This document shows positions 8,855 to 16,579 of a stretch of DNA of 40,912 bases, piece after piece. The translations under genes were made by a program, and so were the position numbers. Position 1 is the first letter of the stretch. Each line of letters starts with the position of its first letter. The stretch is taken from assembly GCA_910579745.1 (NCBI GenBank), contig CAJTVH010000023.1, forward strand, positions 1 to 40,912. Reading direction: 5' to 3'. Origin of the DNA: an uncultured Clostridia bacterium. Lineage in GTDB: Bacteria; Bacillota; Clostridia; Lachnospirales; CAG-274. The notes under the pieces are model-generated. The model was not told where the DNA came from and searched no databases. It saw nothing but the letters and a program-made list of their open reading frames with translations.

Positions 8855-11800
8855 TTATTTTTCCAAAGCCTCATATAATTTTCTTAAAACAAAAGCCTCT
8901 TGTTCCTTAGAAATCTTGTCGTCGGTAAGTTTTGTAAATGTAGTAAAATCAAAATTTATTCTTGCGTCTTTAAGAGCGAGAACATTTTCAACAACTTGCA
9001 TTAACTCATATACTTTTATCTCATTCTCAGGATAAAACTTATCATCGGCGTCTCCCTCGGCGATTTTAAGCTGTTTAGCTTTTCCGACAGCCTCAGTATA
9101 AGTTTTTCCGTCTGAAATATCAACAAAGTTCCCGCCAATATACTCAATATTATCATCATCACTAATCAAGTCTAAAACATTTATTATAAACTCGCCTTTT
9201 TCGACATATTCCTCACTATCAAGAGAAGCCGTATCAATATAATCTTTTAAAGTCGCTGATGAGAAACCGACTTGTTTTAAAAACGCTTTCGCGGCTTTAT
9301 ACGCTCCAAATTCACTAAGAGCGTTCGAATCGGTTCCATTTTTACCCAGAGTATTATCTTTGTATAAAGAATGGTAAAGTTCAGCGTTTGATTTACCTAT
9401 AGAGTTATATTGTTCAATCAGTATGTCATTAAGATTAATATAATAAGCTCCCGTCTCAGCTGAAAGTTCTTTTACAGCGTTTATATATTCGGCATAAACA
9501 TCAACAGCCTTGCCGTCTTCGCCAAATTCCAATTTAGCGGCTGGAGAAACAACAATAGGGACAGCTTTTTTATCAAGGGCCGGTTTAATATAATAATTAT
9601 AAAGATAATATTTAAAAGAACCTTCCGTTTCCTTACCGCCTTTCGGGTCGGTATAATTACTTTCGTTTCCTTTTTCAATATCGTCCGTACCAAATTGAAT
9701 AATAATATAATCGCCTTCTGAGATATTAGAGAAAACATTCTTATAATTCTCACTTAAAATATAGCTTTTTGAGCTTTTTCCGTCAGCAGCCATATTTAAA
9801 ACAGTAATTTGGTCGGCAAAGTATTTCTGCAGATAATCCCCCCAGCCTTTTTTATGAACAGCGTAATCACCTCTATCGGAACCCGCGGCTGCTGTTCCAC
9901 CTATAACATAAACCATAGCGGATTTAAGATCCTCAGTCCGTGAAACCGCTTTATCGGAAACTTTAGAATAAACACAAGCGTAAATACCTTTCTGTCTTAG
10001 AGCCTCAACAAGTTTACTTGTTACAATATTTGAACCGAATTTATTATAATGAGTAATATCCATTGTTCCGTCGGATTTAATATTCTGAAGTCCTTGAGTA
10101 ACCCTTACGCCGTAATTCTCATACATTGTTTTTGTTATCTCAAACATATCCACACAAGCTACATTCATCTCATCGGCCACTTGTAAAACCGCCTTAACAT
10201 ATCCGTCGCCCTCGCCATGATGAGGAGTTATTTTTCCATCCTTGTCAAAAAACACTCTCGCCACAGGAGTAATTAAAACAGGAGTAGCCCCGACCCTTCT
10301 CGCTTCCTCAACATATTGTTTAAGAAACCATTTAAAAGTTCCTCCGCTTTCATAAGAGTAAAATGTCTCGCTGTACGGCATATCCTTATAAAAATCATAA
10401 ATTCCCTGCGGAGTTTTGGACTTTACACCGGCAAGAGTCGGATAAATCCCGTTAGCGTCAGGTACACCAAGCGGAACAGAATGCTCAAGATAAGCGTTTT
10501 CATCCGTTCTGGCGTCATTATGTCCAAACTGAATAAAAAGATAATCTCCTTTTCCAAGACCGCTTACAGCATCGGAGAGACGCCCTTGATTTATATAAGA
10601 ACGGGTACTTCTTCCCCCCTCCGCTTTATTAATTATTTTAACATGATCGCTGTCAAAATAATATTGCAGATATTCTCCCCATCCTCCTATAGAATTATCG
10701 CTCCCATAGCTTTTAACGGTAGAGTCTCCCGCGAGACATATTTTAATAACATCATCGTCTATATTATCTTTAGGAGCTGAATACTTGCTTACAGTCAAAG
10801 TTGTTTTTAAGAGAGCGTCCGAGGTACTTTCAAAAGCGACAAATCCATTAATAGGATTATTGTCATTATAGCTTAAAGTCATAGCCGGCGTATCCTCGCC
10901 CTCAATAGTCAAATAAACTTTTACGTTGCCGTTCTCAATAATTTCTTTTATAAAGAAATACGGATTTTCCTCGCCTCTCGCCTGAGGAACTCGTTTAGAA
11001 AGACTTTCCTCGTCTGAGGCGATAAGAACCTCTTCTTTTCTTTCCTCTTTTTTATATAGATAAGCTTTTAAAGAATCGGTGTTTGATCCTCTTTTAAGAT
11101 TAAGCCTGTAATAAGATTTATTTTTTCCCTTAAAAGCCGTATAAATATCTATTGAGTCGTTGGAGCTTATTCCTCCTTTTTGAGGGTCGAATCTCATTCT
11201 TATGTTATATAAAATATTTTCCCAGGCGTTTTCACCATCTGAGCTTTTATATGTAATTAAGTTTCCGTCGGAAAGCCAAAATTTATTCATATCAGAAAAA
11301 TTATCTCTCAAATAAGGCTTTTTGGCGTTTTCTTTATCAGAAGTTATGAAATCTGTTGTCTCAGCAAAAACACCCTCTCCAAAATTCCCATAAGTAGTCG
11401 TCGTCTCAGGATAAACATACGCCTTTATTTTATATCCAAAATCAGAATCCTCAACTAAATAGCTTTTAAATTTCGGTCCCCTTCCCTGCGTAAGAATAAA
11501 CTCATTTCCATCTTCGTCAACCGCCACCCATTTAATAATGGCATTATCAATATCATCATCGGATTTAAGGTCATATCCGTAATTTAACGAAATAATATCT
11601 CCCGTTTTCGCTGTCTCCTGACTAAGGCTTATTTCCTTAACAGTAGGAACAGACGTCCTCTCAGCGGTAACGATAACTATAGCCTGAACCTCAAAATTGT
11701 TTTCTTCAGTCCTCGCGCTGACAATAGTTTGCCCTTCTGAAACTCCCGTAACATTTCCGTCCCCGTCAACCTTGGCTATATTCTCGTTTTCGCTTGTCCA

Positions 11801-13078
11801 ATTTATTTTTTCATTTAAAGAAGCCTTTAAAGGCAATACAACAGCGTTAATTTTCTCTGAGGAATTTTGGGGAATACTTAAAGAATATTTGTCAAGCGTA
11901 ACACCTAAAACCATAGGGTGTCCGTCATATTCGGCAAGAGGATCCTCTGGATTCCACCCGTTAAGTACATTAACGACGGTATAGCTTTCTGCTTGTTCCT
12001 TTGTAAGCAGTTTCATAAAATCATTTCTTATAGGCGCAAGCTCAATAGGTTTTTCCTCCGAATCAACAGACCCGTATTCCATATACCTTATTTTATTTTT
12101 AACAGTACTGTCGTTCCATGGAACAAAACCAAGCGAGTTAAGACAATCAGGCATAACACACTCGATAAAAACAGTATGAGAGCCATAATAAGGATAAGCG
12201 TCGTCACCCTGCCAGGGTCTGCCTAAATCAACAACGCTGTTAGGCTCGTTTCCATATTGTGGGTCCGCCGTCAAAGTACATTTGTAAAATACATATCCAA
12301 TATTTGAAAGAGTAGTGTTAGCGGCAGTATAGTGACCCCCGTTTTCCCTGTAAGTCATATGAAGATCGCAGTTCTCAAAAAAAGCCGTTCCGTCTCCGAA
12401 AATATAATCAACCGTTCCCTCAATATAACAATCCTTCAAATAAGTTCTGGCGTCATTCACATCCCCGAAAACAGTTTTGCCTTTTGACGCTCCCTTAAGA
12501 TAAAGGGTATCCTGCCGTCCAATAAATCGGCATTTGTTGAAAAACACCTTGTCAGTCATACTTACAAGAGCCACAGCTTGAGCCTGCGGTCTGTGAGAAT
12601 GTTCGTCTCCAATATTGTAAGAATTTTGGAAAGTAATCCCCTCCGCTTTAAATCCGATAGCGTCTTTCTCAAGAGTAACGGTGGCCGAATCCTGCGTGCC
12701 CTTCGCCTTTTGAGGGTCGTCAACGTGCCCATTGGCTTTGTCATATGTAATCACGACATTTTTTGAGCTTACCCCCTCCGGCGCTTTAAAAATAACATAA
12801 GGAATCTTTACATGAATTTCCTCCTCATATACACCCTCGTTAATAATAATAGTCAAAGGCGCGTAAACCGTAGGTTCTTCCGTAACAGAATCAAGGGCGT
12901 CCTGAATTGAGTGAAATTTAAATCTTTCTTCCTTGCCTACATTAAGAGTGACAGGCCTCTTCGCTTTTTTCATAGGAGCGTTTTCTCCCGCGCCTAAAAT
13001 ATTTTCGACAAATAAACCGTTAAACATTAAACAAATTGACAAAATAGAACAAATTATGCCTTTTATCTTATCATTCAA
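8855..13078 (-). CDS. secreted pectinesterase with CE12-like esterase domains and SLH-like C-terminus
   Basis: A modular surface enzyme of about 1407 residues (residue numbers below count from the alternative ATG at 13093). After a signal peptide comes a CE8 pectin methylesterase that removes methyl esters from homogalacturonan, with GRQDTLY near 193, VDYIFGDG near 229 and LGRPW near 291. A Big_2-like domain follows (VTLDKYSLSI to VIVTAE), then an Ig-like region and a lectin-like stretch. An SGNH/CE12 rhamnogalacturonan-acetylesterase domain has GDST near 789, GGRSTRS, GHND near 857 and DITHYN near 1013. A second CE12-like domain (about 1062-1285) has lost its catalytic residues. The C-terminus from about 1300 resembles SLH repeats (FVDISDGKTYTEAV, FYPENEI), suggesting cell-wall anchoring. 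The start is taken as TTG at 13078 because GGAGG lies 8 nt before it; the ATG at 13093 overlaps that motif. Confidence 0.9.
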   Translation of the reverse strand: MNDKIKGIICSILSICLMFNGLFVENILGAGENAPMKKAKRPVTLNVGKEERFKFHSIQDALDSVTEEPTVYAPLTIIINEGVYEEEIHVKIPYVIFKAPEGVSSKNVVITYDKANGHVDDPQKAKGTQDSATVTLEKDAIGFKAEGITFQNSYNIGDEHSHRPQAQAVALVSMTDKVFFNKCRFIGRQDTLYLKGASKGKTVFGDVNDARTYLKDCYIEGTVDYIFGDGTAFFENCDLHMTYRENGGHYTAANTTLSNIGYVFYKCTLTADPQYGNEPNSVVDLGRPWQGDDAYPYYGSHTVFIECVMPDCLNSLGFVPWNDSTVKNKIRYMEYGSVDSEEKPIELAPIRNDFMKLLTKEQAESYTVVNVLNGWNPEDPLAEYDGHPMVLGVTLDKYSLSIPQNSSEKINAVVLPLKASLNEKINWTSENENIAKVDGDGNVTGVSEGQTIVSARTEENNFEVQAIVIVTAERTSVPTVKEISLSQETAKTGDIISLNYGYDLKSDDDIDNAIIKWVAVDEDGNEFILTQGRGPKFKSYLVEDSDFGYKIKAYVYPETTTTYGNFGEGVFAETTDFITSDKENAKKPYLRDNFSDMNKFWLSDGNLITYKSSDGENAWENILYNIRMRFDPQKGGISSNDSIDIYTAFKGKNKSYYRLNLKRGSNTDSLKAYLYKKEERKEEVLIASDEESLSKRVPQARGEENPYFFIKEIIENGNVKVYLTIEGEDTPAMTLSYNDNNPINGFVAFESTSDALLKTTLTVSKYSAPKDNIDDDVIKICLAGDSTVKSYGSDNSIGGWGEYLQYYFDSDHVKIINKAEGGRSTRSYINQGRLSDAVSGLGKGDYLFIQFGHNDARTDENAYLEHSVPLGVPDANGIYPTLAGVKSKTPQGIYDFYKDMPYSETFYSYESGGTFKWFLKQYVEEARRVGATPVLITPVARVFFDKDGKITPHHGEGDGYVKAVLQVADEMNVACVDMFEITKTMYENYGVRVTQGLQNIKSDGTMDITHYNKFGSNIVTSKLVEALRQKGIYACVYSKVSDKAVSRTEDLKSAMVYVIGGTAAAGSDRGDYAVHKKGWGDYLQKYFADQITVLNMAADGKSSKSYILSENYKNVFSNISEGDYIIIQFGTDDIEKGNESNYTDPKGGKETEGSFKYYLYNYYIKPALDKKAVPIVVSPAAKLEFGEDGKAVDVYAEYINAVKELSAETGAYYINLNDILIEQYNSIGKSNAELYHSLYKDNTLGKNGTDSNALSEFGAYKAAKAFLKQVGFSSATLKDYIDTASLDSEEYVEKGEFIINVLDLISDDDNIEYIGGNFVDISDGKTYTEAVGKAKQLKIAEGDADDKFYPENEIKVYELMQVVENVLALKDARINFDFTTFTKLTDDKISKEQEAFVLRKLYEALEK

Positions 13079-13086
13079 GTTTATTA

Positions 13087-13091
13087 CCTCC
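13087..13091 (-). promoter_or_regulatory. ribosome binding site that decides the pectinesterase start
   Basis: GGAGG on the minus strand overlaps codons 1-3 of the in-frame ATG at 13093, and lies 8 nt before an in-frame TTG at 13078. The TTG spacing is ideal while the ATG has no ribosome binding site, so the TTG start is preferred. Confidence 0.65.
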
Positions 13092-13148
13092 ATTTCCTAA
13101 AATATATATTTATAAAATCTCCTGAAAATAATTTCTCTTTTTAATTAC

Positions 13149-13340
13149 AGCGTATCTGAAAATTCATGCTAAAAGTATATAAAACCTCATTTTTTTAAAG
13201 CTCATTCTTACTTTCTCAAAACCCAAATATCCAAAAAATTATTAAAAAACAAACGAAAATGGTTCAATTAAACAGAAAAGCCTTTCTGTTTCGTTTTATT
13301 TTTTATAATTTTTCGCGTGTATTTTAGTTTTCAGATACGC
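13149..13340. repeat. family A element, long variant copy 2
   Basis: It begins GCGTATCTGAAAA and ends TTTTCAGATACGC. The inner half is almost identical to the copy at 20808-20970: CCAAAAAATTATTAAAAAA, GGTTCAATTAAACAGAAAAG, then CTTTCTGTTTCGTTTTATTT and TATAATTTTTCGCG. It includes a small internal hairpin, AACAGAAA-AGCC-TTTCTGTT. It fills most of the 350-bp gap between the phosphoglycerate mutase and pectinesterase genes, so any pectinesterase promoter must lie within or just after it. Confidence 0.75.
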
Positions 13341-13393
13341 CCCAAAAATTTCTTAAATCGTGTCGCTCCCGCAAAATTTTTTTGCTTTTATGT

Positions 13394-13424
13394 CTTTTTA
13401 TCCAGCATTTAAAAAAAATTAGTC
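13394..13424. repeat. family B palindrome, right-half remnant
   Basis: TTTTTATCCAGCATTT, then A-rich sequence and ATTAG, matches the right half of the complete B palindrome at 25176-25254 (TTTATCCAGTATTTTT to AGATTA). It again lies on the right side of a family A copy and abuts the end of the phosphoglycerate mutase gene. Confidence 0.45.
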
Positions 13425-13428
13425 TCCT

Positions 13429-14631
13429 CTATCGCTCAAAAAGCTTATCAATAAATTTATGCCCCTCAGCGATATAATTTCCGCTTTCCCTACCCTCTTT
13501 CTCGGTATATTTCCATGTCTTGTCAAGCTCCATCGTGCTGTCATAAATCATATAAGGCACGGGAGTGCTTGTGTGCGTTCTGCAAGCGATAGGAGTAGGA
13601 TGGTCAGGAAGAATAGCCAGCCTAAAATCAACTCCCGACTTTTTCATTTTATCATAAACAACTTTAACGACTCTTTTATCAAGATACTCAATTGCTTTTA
13701 TCTTATTTTCCACACTGCCCTGATGCCCCATCTCATCAGGAGACTCAACATGAATATAAGAAAAATCAAATCCTTTATTCAAAACAGCGTCAACCCCAGC
13801 GGCAGCCTTTCCCTCATAATTTGTGTTAAGGGTAGCGTCCGCTCCCTCCACAATAATAACTTCCATTTTCGCGCCTACCGCGATGCCTTTAAGAAGGTCA
13901 ACTGCTGAAATCATAGCGCCCTTTTTGTTGTTTTTAGTCTCAAAGGAATCAAGGGTAGGTCTCGTGCCCGCTCCCCAAAACCAGATAGAATTTGCTTTAT
14001 TAAGACCTTTTTTCGCCCTTTCAATGTTAATAGGGTGATTATTCAAAATATCATAACTTTTTTTCATCATTTCTTTCAAAGCTCTTTGTTTTGGGAGATA
14101 CTCGCCGATAACCTTTCCCAAAATATCATGAGGCTGAGATAAGTCCACAACCTCTCCTTTATCCCAAATAGTTAAATGACGATAACTTGTACCGACATAA
14201 AATTTATATTCCTCAGTCTCAAGCTCTTTTTTCACGGTATTAATAAGAACCTCAGCATCCTCTGTGGAAATTTCTCCTGAGCTGTGGTCAATAATCGTCT
14301 TCTTCTCATATGGCAAATCATCGTCAGAAACAGTGACAATATTGCATCTTAAAGCAATATCTGTATCTTTCATATCAACACCTATACTTAAAGCCTCTAA
14401 CGGCGAACGTCCAGAATAATATTTTTCAGGATCATATCCCATAACAGAAAGATTCGCCGTATCACTTCCCGGTTTCATTCCATCAGGAATTGTGTGAACA
14501 ATACCGATTTCAGACTTTTTTGAGAGCATATCCATTGTGGGTGTATCGGCGTATTCCAAAGGTGTTTTCCCGCCAAGTCCCTCTATAGGCTCATCAGCCA
14601 TTCCGTCACCTAAAACAACTATATATTTCAT
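13429..14631 (-). CDS. apgM: cofactor-independent phosphoglycerate mutase, archaeal (ApgM) type
   Basis: A 400-residue cytoplasmic metalloenzyme of the alkaline phosphatase superfamily that interconverts 3- and 2-phosphoglycerate in glycolysis. It shows the N-terminal metal site VLGDGMAD, the catalytic-serine block KPGSDTANLSVMGYDP, SGRSPLEA, ESPDEMGHQG, LPDHPTPIACRTHTSTPVP, and a C-terminal metal-site His. It is shorter than the bacterial GpmI type (about 510 residues) and belongs to the ApgM subgroup. Some bacterial members of this subgroup have been named proposed homoserine kinases, which remains an alternative; no threonine-pathway gene is nearby. GGAGGAG lies 7 nt before the ATG. It stands alone, separated by about 125 bp from the cellulase gene upstream on the same strand. 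Confidence 0.92.
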   Translation of the reverse strand: MKYIVVLGDGMADEPIEGLGGKTPLEYADTPTMDMLSKKSEIGIVHTIPDGMKPGSDTANLSVMGYDPEKYYSGRSPLEALSIGVDMKDTDIALRCNIVTVSDDDLPYEKKTIIDHSSGEISTEDAEVLINTVKKELETEEYKFYVGTSYRHLTIWDKGEVVDLSQPHDILGKVIGEYLPKQRALKEMMKKSYDILNNHPINIERAKKGLNKANSIWFWGAGTRPTLDSFETKNNKKGAMISAVDLLKGIAVGAKMEVIIVEGADATLNTNYEGKAAAGVDAVLNKGFDFSYIHVESPDEMGHQGSVENKIKAIEYLDKRVVKVVYDKMKKSGVDFRLAILPDHPTPIACRTHTSTPVPYMIYDSTMELDKTWKYTEKEGRESGNYIAEGHKFIDKLFER

Positions 14632-14755
14632 TGTAAACTCCTCCTATATCAACAAATTAAATATATACGAAAATTAATTAAACAAACAAAACTTTTTAAA
14701 ACTCAGTAAATCATTATTAATTATGCCTGTAATAAAATTATAATAATCAAATATA

Positions 14756-15862
14756 TTATCGCTTTAAACTATTAAATATAAACTTTCCCGATTCTGATAA
14801 ATTATTTTCATTCCAACTCTCAGGATTCGCTCCGCTTAAAATAGCGGCTGAAGACTCATTTTTATCGCATAAAGACCAATTAATACGGCTTATTTCCTTC
14901 TCATCAAGATAATCGAGCCATTTATTAGCCTCATCAAAATAATTACCGTTATTTCCGCTCGCGTCGCTTGTTCCCCACTCAGTCACAAAAATAGTCGCTC
15001 CTTTTGAGAGAGCTTTCTCTATTTTAGGTTTAAAGGCGTCAAGTTTATGAGTTCCCGAATAAAAATGAAAAGAATAAGCGACATTTTCAAATTTGAGTAA
15101 ATCATCCGCCGCCTCGTCTACATCCTGACTCCATGTATTGCTTCCAACAATGATAAGAGCTTCAGGTGAATTTTTTCTTATAACTGGTATAACCTCCTCG
15201 GCATAAGGCTTTATATCGTTTTTCCAACTAACTCCATGAGGTTCATTGCATATCTCATAAATTACGGCGGGATTGCCCGCGTATTTTTTTGAGACCTTAT
15301 CAAAAAACGCTAAAGCTTCCGACTTATGTTTTTGAGGATTAGCGTCATTTAAAATATGCCAATCAATAACAGCGTACATATCAAGTGAAATAGCGCTGTC
15401 AACCGCTGAGTATAAGATATTCTCAGAGTTTTGTCTCTCCGCTTCCCCTGTGGTATAACCTCCATACTCCTCAGTATACATAGCGGCTCTAAAAACATTC
15501 GCTCCGCTATCTTTTGTTTTTTGAATACTATATTTATTAGAAAACGACGGAAACCAAACAAGGCCATGACTGCTCATTCCTTTTAAAACGACATTATCTC
15601 CGTTTTTATCAATAATTTTACCGTTTACTGCTTTAAGCCAGCCGTGTTTTAAAACGCCGTTTCCAGACTCCGGCGTTTTATTCTTATTATCTTCTATTTT
15701 TTTTAAATCCGATTGTGTAGAAATCTCATTTTCAGTTTCAGCGCCAAGTTCGCTTGTTGTCCAAAAGCCCCTCTCATATGTGTTTTTAACAGGAGCACAG
15801 CCAATAATACCAATACAAAAACATAAAACAATAAAAGTTAAGAAAAATATTATTTTTTTCAT
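14756..15862 (-). CDS. GH5 family endo-glucanase lipoprotein (cellulase)
   Basis: A 368-residue surface lipoprotein. The signal peptide ends in the lipobox IIGC with lipidated Cys22, followed by a Ser/Asn/Lys-rich linker to about residue 70 and then a GH5 catalytic domain. The acid/base is Glu207 in CNEPHG and the nucleophile is Glu295 in TEWGTS; other family blocks are LKGMSSHGLVW, VIDWHI and SFHFYSGTH. GH5 enzymes cut internal beta-1,4-glucan bonds, and the sequence resembles the endoglucanase subgroup, although mannanase or other specificity cannot be excluded. It has no carbohydrate-binding module; membrane tethering replaces it. It follows mgtC by 16 bp with GAGGAG overlapping that gene's end, so it is the last gene of the receptor-mgtC-cellulase unit. 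Confidence 0.93.
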   Translation of the reverse strand: MKKIIFFLTFIVLCFCIGIIGCAPVKNTYERGFWTTSELGAETENEISTQSDLKKIEDNKNKTPESGNGVLKHGWLKAVNGKIIDKNGDNVVLKGMSSHGLVWFPSFSNKYSIQKTKDSGANVFRAAMYTEEYGGYTTGEAERQNSENILYSAVDSAISLDMYAVIDWHILNDANPQKHKSEALAFFDKVSKKYAGNPAVIYEICNEPHGVSWKNDIKPYAEEVIPVIRKNSPEALIIVGSNTWSQDVDEAADDLLKFENVAYSFHFYSGTHKLDAFKPKIEKALSKGATIFVTEWGTSDASGNNGNYFDEANKWLDYLDEKEISRINWSLCDKNESSAAILSGANPESWNENNLSESGKFIFNSLKR

Positions 15863-15878
15863 AAAAACATCTCTCCTC

Positions 15879-16568
15879 TTATTTTATCTCCTCAGCGTAA
15901 ACTACACCGTCAAGTAAATTAATATCAAGAATAACTTTTCCGTGCTCAACGTGTCTTTTCAAATTTATCTCAACATAAACATACAAATCATCTTTTTCTT
16001 CTCTTTTTTCCAATTTATCAACTGAGTAAAGGGAAAAGTCGTTATCCGCTATATACTTAACAATACACGCCATTCCGATTTCTTTTTTTATCTCTATGTA
16101 TACTGTTATAAACTTATTGTTTTTGTCCGCTCTTTCCTCAAATTTGTGCATAAAAGTAGTGGAAACAAAAATAACAAAAAAACCGAAAAAAGCGCCGAGA
16201 AAAAATCCGCTTCCTACAGCGATTCCAACAGCGGCGGTCGCCCAAAGACTCGCCGCTGTTGTAAGACCTCTGACTTTCTCACCGTTTAAAATAATCGTTC
16301 CCACACCTAAAAAACCTACGCCGCTTATAACCTGAGATGCCATTCTTCCAGGGTCTACAGCCATCTCATAGCGTAAAATCAAGTACTCGTTTGTCAGCAT
16401 GGCTAAAGCTGACCCGGCGCATACAAGAGCGAAAGTTCTTAGTCCGGCGTTTCTTTTTCTCATTCTTCTCTCAAGACCTATTATTCCCCCAAACATAACG
16501 GCTAAAATAAGTCTTAAAAATATTGAGACAATATTAAATTCACTTAAATAGTTAATAATCTCCGCCAT
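15879..16568 (-). CDS. mgtC: MgtC/SapB family membrane protein
   Basis: A 229-residue inner-membrane protein. The N-terminal 140 residues have about four membrane spans with the family signature GGIIGLERRMRKRNAGLRT, RMASQVISGVGFLGVGTII and GLTTAASLWATAAVGIAVG. The C-terminal soluble part (about 150-229) resembles the ACT-like regulatory domain of longer MgtC proteins. The family is linked to magnesium limitation and, in pathogens, to intracellular survival and ATP synthase control; its role here is unknown. It starts 11 bp after the EAL receptor gene, with AAGGTG overlapping that gene's stop, so translation is likely coupled. The cellulase gene follows 16 bp later. Confidence 0.93.
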   Translation of the reverse strand: MAEIINYLSEFNIVSIFLRLILAVMFGGIIGLERRMRKRNAGLRTFALVCAGSALAMLTNEYLILRYEMAVDPGRMASQVISGVGFLGVGTIILNGEKVRGLTTAASLWATAAVGIAVGSGFFLGAFFGFFVIFVSTTFMHKFEERADKNNKFITVYIEIKKEIGMACIVKYIADNDFSLYSVDKLEKREEKDDLYVYVEINLKRHVEHGKVILDINLLDGVVYAEEIK

Positions 16569-16579
16569 AAGCAGTCACC

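Noticed and set aside
10316..10780. 154-codon open frame on the plus strand
   Set aside because: It lies opposite the pectinesterase gene's CE12 domain, has no ribosome binding site and no recognisable protein family, so it is a shadow frame.
13459..13908. 149-codon open frame on the plus strand
   Set aside because: It is antisense to the conserved phosphoglycerate mutase, with no ribosome binding site or family match.
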